A DNA stretch of 19,293 bases from Spirogloea muscicola (taxonomy: Eukaryota > Streptophyta > Zygnematophyceae > Spirogloeales > Spirogloeaceae), in contig WELB01000033.1 in NCBI GenBank assembly GCA_009602725.1, positions 387,758 through 407,050 on the forward strand. Direction: 5' to 3'. Shown piece after piece: positions 1 to 6,458 of the stretch. The position numbers and the translations under genes were made by a program. Below the pieces are notes generated by a model. That model did no database searches. It worked only from the letters and a program-made list of their open reading frames with translations, and was not told the DNA's origin. Every line of letters starts with the position of its first letter. The stretch's first letter is position 1.

Positions 1-419
1 TCCTGGAAGTATGTCCCCTGGCCAGAGCCAGAGGCAGCAGCAAGGGCTCGGCCAGCACGCAGGTGCAGCGCACGGGCCATGGACCTCTGCAGCGAGACGG
101 CCAGGCGCATGCGATACACCTGGGCCAACGACCCGGCGGCGGGGAAGTCCACCGGCTCCCCATGGAAGCGGCGGGCAACGGCGTGACGAGCAAGTTGGTG
201 GAGCAGTTCGAGCCACCGAGCACCCAACGCCCCATGGGTGTCGATAGCCAGAGGGAAGAACGCGTCGGCTGGCGGATGGTCGGCGTACTTGGTCACCTTT
301 GCGCGAGCGGCGCCTTCGACCGCATACCCAGCCTGGGTGGCACACTGGACTGGGTGGGAGCGGTCGAAGGCGTCGGTGGTCACCACGTCCAGGAGAAGAC
401 GTGGCCCGCGCCCCCGGAC
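1..419 (-). pseudogene. LINE ORF fragment (RLE endonuclease end and C-terminal tail)
   Basis: Reading the minus strand from about 419 into the window edge gives an open frame without its own ATG. It begins with RLLLDVVTTDAF, which matches the catalytic DVxT block of the restriction-like endonuclease of R2-type LINEs. It continues with AKVTKYADHPPADAFFPLA (the K..KY block), IDTHGALG, and the tail RMRLAVSLQRSMARALH...RAGRALAAASGSGQGTYF. A TAA at 420-422 closes the frame upstream, so the copy is 5'-truncated, and it runs off the window at its 3' side. The upstream 420-566 stretch shows no recognisable content. This is a dead fragment. Homology to the other copies in the window is clear by eye; the LINE/RLE family assignment rests on motif order. 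Confidence 0.8.
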
Positions 420-566
420 TTACCAATCTACACCTGGTCGGGCGGTCGCAAACTGCCTCTCATTGGCCCCGTGGACGTAGCTACAAAGCACTCTGACGGC
501 CACTCTACACTTGGTCGGTCGGCCGCGCTCGAGGGATACGTGTCGCACGTTGTGTGAATGCTTTGG

Positions 567-601
567 GTCCAGCCCATATTCTCAATGGGCGAGCCCTTCT
601 T
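567..601 (+). repeat. 5'-truncated LINE 3'-tail segment (family A)
   Basis: Only the distal part of the family A tail is present: CCAGCCCATATTCTCAATGG followed by GCGAGCCCTTCTTCT. It lacks the upstream TTCATTC and first hairpin arm seen in complete copies such as 8944-9024. It abuts the next LINE ORF fragment directly, so it may have been inserted into that copy or may mark a recombination junction. Confidence 0.65.
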
Positions 602-878
602 CTATGGCAGCGGCTGGCTGGATCTCCTCCAGCGGCTTGCCCGGCAGGCCATGGAGCGGCGGCCGGGTCCGTTAGGGGGGCTGCCCGGCTTCAACGCGGC
701 CGGCTCCCTGGCCCAGGTTTTCCGGATGCGGCTCTCCGTGTCCCTTCAACGCTCCCTCGCCCATGCCGTCCACTCGCGCGCGGGCCGTGCTCTTGTTGCT
801 GCTTCCGGGTCTCGTCCGGCTGCATCTTTTCCAGCTTCGAGCTACTCTGACCTGATGTTGCTCACCCGCGGGTTTTGA
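602..878 (+). pseudogene. LINE ORF C-terminal fragment
   Basis: The frame reads GSGWLDLLQRLARQAMERR, then FNAAGSLAQVFRMRLSVSL, AHAVHSRAGRALVAASGSR and SSYSDLMLLTRGF followed by a stop at 876-878. It matches the last part of the longest LINE ORF in the window (minus strand, 4501-5531) and lacks everything upstream of the conserved DVHGAFG block. The final residue is F rather than the usual Y. It is followed by a 3' UTR of about 65 bp and a complete family A tail at 944-1006, so this is a normal 5'-truncated LINE insertion with its genuine 3' end. Confidence 0.8.
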
Positions 879-943
879 ACTTCGTGTGGTTCCGTCATGT
901 CTAGTTGTCTCGATGCTAGCTAGTGTGTTTCCCTTCTTTTGGA

Positions 944-1006
944 TTTTGTCCATTCTTTTTTGGCTGGCTTCTGCCAGCCCCTCTCTTCTATGGGCGAGCT
1001 CATCTT
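944..1006 (+). repeat. LINE 3' terminus, family A tail (in 3' UTR context)
   Basis: The order is TTTTGTCCATTCTTTTTTGG, then a hairpin with arms GGCTGGC and GCCAGCC, then CTATGGGCGAGC and CTTCTTT. It lies about 65 bp downstream of the stop codon of the LINE ORF fragment at 602-878, showing that the family A repeat is the 3' end of the LINE and not an unrelated element. Confidence 0.8.
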
Positions 1007-1041
1007 CTTTGTAGCTGCTTAGTTTCATATTGTATTTAGTC

Positions 1042-1308
1042 TTTGCTCACCCGTGGGTACTGATGTAACCTTAGGCACCTTGTATTAGGTCTCCGAATGA
1101 TGGAGCCTTGTTTAGTTTGCACTAGACTCTGTCTGAACAATGTATTGGCTTGAATTGGCCTCCCTTTTAATTCGTGCGATCCGCGCGCCTTCTCTCATTC
1201 TGTACTTGTTTTCCTCAGTGCTTCCCCTGGCCCCTTCTCGTACTTTGTTCATTCTTTTTTGGGCTGGCTTTTCCCAGGCCCTATCATCTATGGGCGAGCC
1301 CTTCTCTC
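1042..1308 (+). repeat. LINE 3' end (last codons, 3' UTR, family A tail)
   Basis: The fragment starts with TTGCTCACCCGTGGGTACTG, encoding the terminal LLTRGY and stop, so it is truncated within the last few codons. Its 3' UTR (1064-1230) resembles the reverse complement of 8407-8555 almost throughout, for example the stretch around GATGTAACCTTAGGCACCTT. A family A tail follows at about 1230-1308, preceded by CAGTGCTTCCCCTGGCCC, which shows the longer 5' context of the tail. Confidence 0.7.
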
Positions 1309-1310
1309 AC

Positions 1311-1424
1311 AGCCATTGCCGTACGTTAAACACCTGTTCGCCTGGAAGGGCTGTGTTCATCCTGAGGTGGTGCTGCGGCTTCCCGGCCTTGCGAGATTTG
1401 TTGTAAAGAAGAATAAGTAAGGGA
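1311..1424 (+). other. Exon-like open segment of unknown origin
   Basis: After TTCTCTCACAG, which looks like a splice acceptor, the frame reads QPLPYVKHLFAWKGCVHP, then EVVLRLPGLARFVVKKNK and a stop (TAA). The residue mix is that of a real protein rather than LINE tail, and I see no match to other copies in the window. It may be the terminal exon of a host gene truncated by LINE insertion, or chance. The following 1425-1549 shows no further recognisable content. Confidence 0.25.
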
Positions 1425-1549
1425 AACAGCTCCTAGAAGTGAATAAGACCAGAAGGAAGAAGCAGCTCCTCAGCAAGCAGCCGGCTTAAGCAGGGCGACA
1501 GCCCGCCTTCACCAAGTAGCTACTTCCTCTCTGCTTCTAAGGCGGCGAG

Positions 1550-1702
1550 TTGCTCGCTCAGGTGTACAGATTGCGTCTTGCCACTCCTCTGCAGCATTCC
1601 TTGACGTTTGCTATGCACTTGCAGGCAGGCTGCGACTTGGCTGCTGCCTCCAGGTCTCAACAGGGCGACGCTGCTTTACCTTCTACTTACTCCGATCTAT
1701 AA
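1550..1702 (+). pseudogene. LINE ORF C-terminal fragment (divergent)
   Basis: The translation LLAQVYRLRLATPLQHSL, then AMHLQAG and DLAAASRSQQGDAA, ending STYSDL and stop, aligns with the SLAQVFRMRLAVSLQRSL...YSDL tail of the other LINE copies at lower identity. A Cys replaces the usual R of RAGRAL. The fragment is cut at the YSDL position, where it meets the LTR-element fragment on the opposite strand; the last bases of the two elements overlap at GATC. Confidence 0.65.
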
Positions 1703-2460
1703 ACACAGGCTGCGCACCGGTGTCCATGAGCACAAGTGTTGGCTTTGCTGTTACCGAAGGTGTTAGCTTTTGAACAATGCCGTAAGCATTGTCAACCATA
1801 GCCACAGAGGCAAGCTGAGTCTTGGCTTCTGGCAGAGCTGCAACAACAGAGACACGGTTGGCTTCATACTCCACCGCCTCACCGGAGTCTCGATGTCTGC
1901 TAGGGTAGTAGTCCTCGTCTTCCTGCATGCCCACAGGCAACACAGACGAAGCTATTTTTGCTCTTTGCTGCTTCTGCACAATGGCAAGTTGTTTGGTGAG
2001 CTCTGCAATCTGCTGCGCCAATGCATCAAGCTTGGCACTATCGGTGTCAGCAGGCTGAGCAACTATTGTTTTGCCTTTGCTAGGCTTTCCCGTCAAAACA
2101 CTAGGCATCTTCTCAGGATACAAATGCCAACACTGCGCTTCCAGATGTCCCACTTTTTGACAATGACAATGGAATGCACCACTAGTCTGGTGTAGATTTG
2201 TAAGTGCCCCGTTTCCCTGCATGCATGACACAGTGATGCTGTATAAGGTGGAGCATGTGAAATCGGGTTGCTGTGCGTGGCAGTAGACATTGCGATGGTG
2301 GTCTCTGTCATAATGTCAGAACCTGATTTCTTTAATTTGACGGTGGATGACGGAGTCAATGCTCCAACTCCTGCAAAACGTTCATCGACGCAGTGCAGGG
2401 ATGATGACCACCTCCACCCATCTGGGAAGTGCTCTGTCTTCACGAGGACACAGGGTCGCT
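1690..2460 (-). pseudogene. LTR retrotransposon gag-protease fragment, frameshifted
   Basis: On the minus strand, an upstream frame contains the zinc-knuckle motif LCHACRETGHL (C-x2-C-x4-H, last Cys missing). A second frame, entered by a frameshift near 2200, contains a second knuckle-like motif, CHCQKVGHLEAQCW, with only one residue between the first two Cys. The chain continues through a Gln-rich coiled segment (LDALAQQIAELTKQLAIVQK) to LVLMDTGAQPVFID, which fits the DTG active site of a retropepsin-like aspartic protease. Two tandem knuckles before a protease are typical of the Gag-Pro junction of LTR retrotransposons. No reverse transcriptase, integrase or LTR is visible. The frameshift, altered knuckles and abrupt end at the neighbouring LINE fragment mark a dead relic. 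Copia versus gypsy class cannot be decided from this piece. Confidence 0.65.
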
Positions 2461-2778
2461 GACCCCCTTGCGTGAAGGACCAGCTGAACCAGACTCCATG
2501 TATAGAACAAGATGCCTTGAATAGGGAAAGGATGGAGCTGAGGCGACATCGATGAAAAGGTGCTACACATGCTAAGGCCGGAGGGTGCTGTCCTTGCTCG
2601 TCTCCAGGGATACATGCAGGTCCTGCCAGATCTCGATCTGGTTGGCGTCCCCCTGGGAGGTGGCAAGCGGCAGGCTCCTCATGGACGTCTCCCCGGCAGC
2701 TTCCGGAAGAAGGGCCCCATAAGTTTTGAGACCGACTATGCTGTCAAGGTGGCCGAAGAGAAGAAGTTGCAAGTACAA

Positions 2779-2876
2779 GAAGAATGCTCGCTCATTGAGG
2801 ATAGGGGCTGGAAAAAGTCAGCCCAAACAAAGAATGAACAAAGGGCGAGAGGGGGCGGGGGAAAGCATTGAAGGGG
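2779..2876 (-). mobile_element. 98-bp LINE-tail mini-insertion with 8-bp target duplication
   Basis: The 98-bp insert lies between direct repeats AAGTACAA at 2771-2778 and 2877-2884. Read on the minus strand it starts upstream of the usual family A start (AATGCTTTCCCCCGCCCCC), then has TTTGTTCATTC, a GGGCTGA/CCAGCCC hairpin and GAGCGAGCATTCTTC. The paralogous site in the copy at 3396-4356 (GCACGAGTACAAGGAC, 4245-4260) has no insertion. The repeats and the empty site indicate a real insertion event. Confidence 0.8.
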
Positions 2877-2913
2877 AAGTACAAAGACCACCCAGCGGGT
2901 GATACCTTTTACC

Positions 2914-2978
2914 TGTTCATTTCTGTCTGGGCTGGCTTGTCCCCCATCCTCAATGGGCGAGCCCCTTCTTTCTTATAC
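2914..2978 (+). mobile_element. Truncated LINE-tail mini-insertion (family A)
   Basis: TGTTCATTTCTGTCTGGGCT, a shortened first hairpin and CTCAATGGGCGAGCCCC, ending in CTTCTTTCTTA, interrupt the codons that read TTTTACCCCCTGGCC in the copy at about 4279. The flanks TTTTACC and TTATACC suggest a short target duplication (TACC); this one is less clear than the others. Confidence 0.6.
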
Positions 2979-3012
2979 CACCTGGCCATGGACATCCACG
3001 GGTGATACAAGA

Positions 3013-3214
3013 GGAAGCGCGGCCAGATTGACTGGTGGCTGGGAAAGGCCAGCCCAAAAGAATGGACAAAGTCTGAGGGAGCCTGAGTGCGAACGACTAG
3101 GACTAAGACATCAGCCAGGGAACGCTCAGTAACCTCTAGACAGGAGATGCAGGTCCGAGAAGCTAGCTGGCGGAAAGACGTCGCCCCGACGGAAGCCGGA
3201 GGCCGCCGCGGGGG
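3013..3214 (-). mobile_element. 5'-truncated LINE 3' end with family B tail
   Basis: On the minus strand, the sequence from 3214 encodes AAASGFRRGDVFPPASFSD, then LHLLSRGY and a stop, followed by a 3' UTR. It ends with a family B tail at about 3013-3076: TTTGTCCATTC, the hairpin GGCTGGCCTTTCCCAGCC, then CCAGTCAATCTGG and CCGCGCTTCC. It interrupts the LINE ORF between HG and GRWSSLL. No convincing target duplication is visible. This copy links the family B tail to a LINE ORF subfamily ending LLSRGY. Confidence 0.7.
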
Positions 3215-3285
3215 TCGGTGGTCCTCGTTACTTTTGCTGCTGGCATCTCAAGCTGACCAGCGGCGCCGGGAACGAACAGGGTGCA

Positions 3286-3395
3286 GCTCTTTCCCTCCCT
3301 CCCTCCCTCTCTCCCTCTCTCAATCTGGCTGCCTCCCTCCCTCCTATGTGGCTTCGTCCATATCTGGACGATTCCTCCTTGAGCAACAACGTGTA
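3286..3395. repeat. CCCT/CTCT-rich low-complexity stretch
   Basis: Repeated CCCTCCCT and CTCTCCCTCTCT units at about 3292-3340 separate the end of one LINE fragment from the start of the next. It may have arisen from the junction or from replication slippage. Confidence 0.6.
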
Positions 3396-3771
3396 TTGGC
3401 GCCTCACATCAGTAACGTGGTTCAGGGGAGTCTGCCTTTCCAAGTGACTCTCAAAGCATGCCAACAGGACCTCTTTGCCGCATACCCGCCTCTGGTGAAT
3501 GAGCCTGTTACTTTTGCTGCCTGGGCTGACGTTTCTGATGTTAAGGCTCAATCGCGATTTTCCCGTGCTGCAGACGAGCAACCACTGGAGCATCTCCGGA
3601 TTCTCCTCCAAGGGAATGCTCGAGGCCAGGCTCGGCTCCTATCTGTCTCGTCTCTGGGAGCGTCTGAGTGGCTCCGCGCTTTGCCTTTGCATGCGGGCTT
3701 ACGGATAGAGAATGCTTTGTTTGGTGATGTATGCGCCACCGCCTTGGCTTACCATCACTGTGCTTGGCACA

Positions 3772-3797
3772 GAAGCGCGGCCAGATTGACTGGTGGC
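3772..3797 (-). mobile_element. 26-bp family B tail insertion
   Basis: AGAAGCGCGGCCAGATTGAC followed by TGGTGG is the reverse complement of only the last 26 bp of family B. It sits exactly where the paralogous ORF continues uninterrupted from the AHRLLG region to the VQQCECG zinc motif. The flanks TTGGCA and GTGGCA could be a 5-bp target duplication (TGGCA). It is the shortest of the tail insertions and shifts the reading frame. Confidence 0.6.
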
Positions 3798-4114
3798 AGG
3801 GGTGACCCAATGTGAATATGGATTTATTGAGCATGATGCGTTGCTCATGGGTGACCACATGCTCAGGTGTGCCAGAGGCAGTGAGCGCACGGGCTCCCAC
3901 AACCTCCTACCTGACGCCATGTATGGCATCGTCAAGGAGGCGGGATATCAAGTGGCGTTGGAGAGCACCGGGGTGATGCCCGTCCAACTCCGCAACGGGG
4001 TCCCTCGGACGAGGCGTGTCGATCTGGTTGGCGTCCCCCTGGGAGGTGGCAAGCGGCTCCTCATGGGTGGGCGTCGTCCTAACCAACAGCTTCCGGACGA
4101 AGGGCCCCATTACT

Positions 4115-4193
4115 GGCCCCCTTCTCGTACTCTGTTCAATCTTTTTCGGGCTGGTTTTTCTAGCCCCTATTCTCAATGGGCGAGCACTTTCTT
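4115..4193 (+). mobile_element. 79-bp LINE-tail mini-insertion (family A) with 7-bp target duplication
   Basis: The 79-bp insert begins GGCCCCCTTCTCGTACTCTG, contains a hairpin with arms CGGGCTGG and CTAGCCC, and ends CGAGCACTTTCTT. It is bordered by perfect direct repeats CATTACT at 4108-4114 and 4194-4200. A paralogous LINE copy on the minus strand keeps the same site empty, with a single CATTACT (AGTAATG at 9331-9337) inside otherwise matching flanks. This is the best-supported mini-insertion in the window. Confidence 0.9.
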
Positions 4194-4356
4194 CATTACT
4201 TCTGAAACCGGCTATGCCGTGAAGGTGGCCGAACAGAGGAAGTTGCACGAGTACAAGGACCACCCGGCGGGTGATACCTTTTACCCCCTGGCCATGGACA
4301 TCCATGGGTGTTACGGAGGTCGGTGGTCCTCGTTACTTTCGCTGCTAGCCTCTCAA

Positions 4357-4418
4357 GCAGAAGGTGCTCGCCCATTGAGAAGAGGGGCTGGCAAAGCCAA
4401 CCCAAGAGAATGGACAAT
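4357..4418 (-). repeat. LINE 3' terminus, family A tail, of the copy at 4501-5531
   Basis: Reading minus, CATTGTCCATTC leads into the hairpin GGGTTGGCTTTGCCAGCCCC and then TCTCAATGGGCGAGCACC. It ends where the subfamily 2 fragment stops at its SQA codons. It is joined to the preceding LINE ORF by a 3' UTR (4419-4500) that resembles the UTR at 8100-8190. One G-C pair of the first hairpin is replaced by a G-T wobble. Confidence 0.75.
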
Positions 4419-4500
4419 GTTCAAAGCCAAAGAAAGAGGTGCTGAAAAAGGACTACACTACAAAGTGCAAGATGGTGCAGAGGGAGATGCAGATGGCTGC

Positions 4501-5531
4501 TCAGTATCGACGTGTGAGCAACAGCAGATTAGAGTAACTCGGAGCAGGAGAAGCGGCACTTTGCCGAGACCCGGAAGCAGCTGCCATAGCACGGCCAGCC
4601 CGCGCGTGGACCGCATGAGCCAAAGAGCGCTGCAGCGAGACCGCCAGCCTCATCCGAAAGACCTGCGAGAGGGAGCCGGCAGCATTGAAGCCCAGCGAAC
4701 CCTGCCGCCGCTCGATGGCCTCCCGGGCAAGCCGCTGGAGGAGATCCAACCAGCCACTGCCAAAGGCCCCGTGTACGTCAATGGCCAGTGCCGCGAAGGC
4801 ATCGCCTGGAGGGTGGTCAGAGTACTTGCGCTCCTTACTCCGAGCCGCCAGAGCGACCGCGTGCCCGACGAGCGTCGCGGACTTCGCGGGGTTGGCCGAA
4901 TCAACGCAATCGGCAGTTACCTCATCAGCGATGATGCGCGGACCTCCTCCGCGTGGGATGGCAACGAGGTCCGCGCGGCGGGTGTGAAGCTGTCCATCGG
5001 CGCCCCGCAGGATGGGCATTATCGTGGAGTTCTCCACTGCCACCTTGTAGCCGGCCTCCAGGAACACACGCTGCATGGCGTCTCGCAGGAGGTCGTGCGA
5101 ACCTGTCCGCTCGCCCCCGTGTGCACAGCGGAGCATGTGGGCCGCCAACGCCGCAGGGTCATCGTGGCGGGCACCGCACTCGCACTGTTGGACCCCGATG
5201 AGGCAGGGAGGGAGGAGGCCGAGGAGCCGGTGGGCCGCCGTCCTGAATACCGCGTCTGGAATAGTCAGCGCCGCGTAGATGGGGAGTGCTGCTAGCCACG
5301 CCGCCGCCCCAGGGGAGGAGGCGGAGAGGAGCCGGGCGCGCCTTCGGGTGTCGTGCGGCGGAAGGAGCTCCACCAACTGGTCGTAGGCCGCTTTGTCCAC
5401 CAGCGCAGTGTAGCGGGCCTGGGCCCGCAGGTCGGGGGTGTGCGCAAGGTGGATGAACGGGACGACTTGCTTCGACATGTCGGGGTGGGCCGCCAGGAGC
5501 GCGTCGCGGGCAGCGCGGAGAGCAGCCTGGT
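4501..5531 (-). pseudogene. Longest LINE ORF remnant: zinc motif plus RLE endonuclease plus tail
   Basis: This is the best-preserved piece of the retrotransposon ORF, about 343 codons open from a 5' truncation near 5531 to TGA at 4501-4503. There is no true start; the ATG at 5478 is internal. In order it shows AAHPDMSKQVVPFIHLA, RRRARLLSASSPGAAAWLA, a zinc-binding cluster QCECGARHDD...HMLRCAHGG, RTGSHDLLRDAM, VAVENSTIMP, TRRADLVAIPRGGGPRII then ADEVTAD, RSKERKYSDHPPGD, LAIDVHGAFGSGWLDLL, and the tail to SNLLLLTRRY. The zinc motif followed by R..H, PDL-like, DVTV-like and K..KY blocks is the arrangement of the restriction-like endonuclease of R2/CRE-type LINEs; here the Asp block is RRADLV and the DVTV position reads DEVT. 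The reverse transcriptase core (YADD) would lie upstream and is absent. The copy is intact in frame and relatively young, but cannot be autonomous. Confidence 0.85.
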
Positions 5532-5854
5532 CTCAAGCTGACCAGCGGGGCCGGGAACAGGGTGCAGCCCTTCCCGGTGGCTCAGTGCCTTTGGGTCTTG
5601 TATCCTGCAACCGAATGCGTCTTTCTATGTGCCTACAAGAAGAAAGCGCGGCCAGATTGACTGGTGGCTGGGAAAGGCCAGCCACCAGGAGTGGACAAGG
5701 TCTGAAGGCGCCGGAATGCCCACAGCGGTCCCAGGCGATTGCATTGCATCGCCGGGCTTGTTGCGCCCTTGCAGCAGCCTCTGGTTTGCGCAGCGGGGTT
5801 GCACTTCCTCCCCTCAGCTTATCTGACTTCCTACTGCTGACACGGGTAAATTGA
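5532..5854 (+). pseudogene. LINE ORF C-terminal fragment (subfamily 2) split by a family B element
   Basis: The fragment starts head-to-head with the previous copy at 5531/5532. It reads QADQRGREQGAALPGGSVP, LGLVSCNRMRLSMCLQ, then after a 79-bp insertion QRSQAIALHRR, ALAAASGLRSGVALPPLS and LSDFLLLTRVN with a stop at 5852-5854. The minus-strand copy at 8866-9370 has the same protein order without this insertion. The final RGY is altered to RVN. The 3' UTR continues to about 5900, similar to the reverse complement of 8850-8880. Confidence 0.8.
5638..5716 (-). mobile_element. 79-bp LINE-tail mini-insertion (family B) with 8-bp target duplication
   Basis: The insert in minus sense runs from TTCCGGCGCCTTCAGACC through CTTGTCCACTCC, the hairpin GGCTGGCCTTTCCCAGCC and CCAGTCAATCTGGCCGCGC to TTTCTTCT. 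It is flanked by TGCCTACA (5630-5637) and TGCCCACA (5717-5724), an 8-bp duplication with one substitution. The uninterrupted paralogous site is present on the minus strand near 9085 (reverse complement TGTGCCTACAGCGG). The length equals that of the family A insert at 4115-4193, which may be coincidence. Confidence 0.85.
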
Positions 5855-5954
5855 GGGCGCCCTGTCTGCCTAGCCTTTGGCTCCGTCATGAACACCTGTA
5901 TGCATCTGGCTGCCTGTTTACAGCCTAGTTTTCAATATCAGCAGCCGCATTCCC

Positions 5955-6137
5955 CTGGGCGAGCTCTAGTTGGTGGCAGAAGGGCTCCGTTTCTGGCATC
6001 TAATATTCATGCATCGATTAGTGACCTTTATATTGACCCGTGGTTATTGAGCGGGTCAATCTGCTGCAGGTTATGTAGATCTTTGGATGTGCTTGCCTTT
6101 GTACTTGGCCTTTTGGCCTAATGTGTTTCTTATACAC
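5955..6137 (+). repeat. Truncated LINE 3' end, copy of 6943-7133
   Basis: From CCTGGGCGAGCTCTAGTTGG onward the sequence follows the 3' end of the LINE fragment at 6943-7133 with scattered substitutions: GGCAGAAGGGCTCC, ATTCATGCATCGA, GACCCGTGGTTATTGAGCGG and GATGTGCTTGCCTTTGTAC. The coding frame is broken by a small deletion, so the terminal LTRGY codons lie out of frame. It forms a direct repeat of about 180 bp with the later copy. Confidence 0.7.
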
Positions 6138-6241
6138 GGAATTTTCCTGGGAGCACAGAAGCTTGCGCGCAGGGCCAGCCCCACGCCTGGCCTGGCCGGG
6201 CACTCGGCACCCCCCCTCCTGCGCGCGTCCCGAGGCCCACC

Positions 6242-6432
6242 ATGCCCCTGCCCGCCGGCCTCGCGCCGCCACGGCCGCAGCCCCCCTGCCAGCCGCTCCT
6301 CCGCCGCGCCGCCACCCGCCTGCACCGCGGCCGCCCCCGCATCCCGCTGCCGGCCTGCTGCGCGGCGCCCGCCAGCACTCCGCGCAGGCTCATCCTGCTG
6401 CGCCATGCCAAGAGCTCCTGGGCTCTGTGTGT
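6242..6432 (+). pseudogene. First exon of a SixA-type histidine phosphatase gene, truncated by a LINE
   Basis: From ATG at 6242 the frame gives MPLPAGLAPPRPQPPCQPLL, a Pro/Arg/Ala-rich, acid-poor leader of about 48 residues that resembles a plastid or mitochondrial transit peptide. It then reads RRLILLRHAKSSWAL. The LRHAKSSW motif is the RHG phosphatase signature as found in SixA-like phosphohistidine phosphatases, which remove phosphate from histidine. Right after it, the sequence passes into LINE ORF material (from about 6459), so the rest of the domain is missing. Either this is a truncated gene fragment or the exon ends near TGGGCTCT|GTGTGT and the LINE sits in the first intron. The leading 6138-6241 is CpG-rich and could be its 5' UTR. 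The motif assignment is good; the fate of the gene is inference. Confidence 0.6.
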
Positions 6433-6458
6433 GGCAAGACGTTGCTGTGTGCTGCCAG

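Larger units (their letters stand above)
2561..3285 (+). pseudogene. LINE ORF fragment (subfamily 2), carrying three nested insertions
   Basis: The host sequence reads LVGVPLGGGKR, FETDYAVKVAEEKKL, KYKDHPAGDTFY, LAMDIHG and RWSSLLLLLASQADQRRRE, in the same order as the copy at 3396-4356. It is interrupted by a minus-oriented family A tail (2779-2876), a plus-oriented truncated family A tail (about 2914-2978), and a 3' LINE fragment in minus orientation with a family B tail (3013-3214). After 3285 it dissolves into a CCCT-rich low-complexity stretch. All functional potential is lost. Confidence 0.75.
3396..4356 (+). pseudogene. LINE ORF fragment, zinc motif and RLE endonuclease (subfamily 2)
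   Basis: The frame reads ARGQARLLSVSSLGASEWL, then VTQCEYGF...DHMLRCARGSERTGSH, which is the CxC...HxxxC zinc motif followed by R..SH. It continues with EAGYQVALESTGVMP, TRRVDLVGVPLGGGKR, AVKVAEQRKLHEYKDHPAGD, AMDIHGCYG and RWSSLLSLLASQAE. This order matches the minus-strand ORF at 4501-5531 and the C-terminal half of RLE-type LINEs. Two nested insertions break the frame: a 26-bp family B end at 3772-3797 and the 79-bp family A element at 4115-4193. It is cut after SQAE, where the family A tail of a LINE on the opposite strand begins. The endonuclease Asp block (DVxT) is missing or scrambled near the 79-bp insertion. Confidence 0.8.

Noticed and set aside
944-1006. LINE-tail hairpins as CRISPR-like or bacterial repeat elements
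   Set aside because: Copies are not regularly spaced, occur in both orientations, and are tied to LINE ORF ends in a eukaryotic genome.
4115-4193. The 79-bp element as an introner (mobile intron)
   Set aside because: No GT...AG or GC...AG pair lies at its ends together with the duplication in either strand, and its 3' end equals the LINE 3' terminus. A retroelement tail is the simpler explanation.
4115-4193. The 79-bp element as a MITE
   Set aside because: The ends (GGCCCCCTTC and CACTTTCTT) are not inverted repeats of each other, and other copies start at different 5' positions, unlike DNA transposons.
3793-5295. A 500-codon plus-strand open frame
   Set aside because: The first part is LINE ORF sense sequence, the middle crosses a mini-insertion and the 3' UTR and tail of another LINE in reverse, and the last part is antisense to the LINE ORF at 4501-5531. 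Its length comes from high GC content. It is not a gene.
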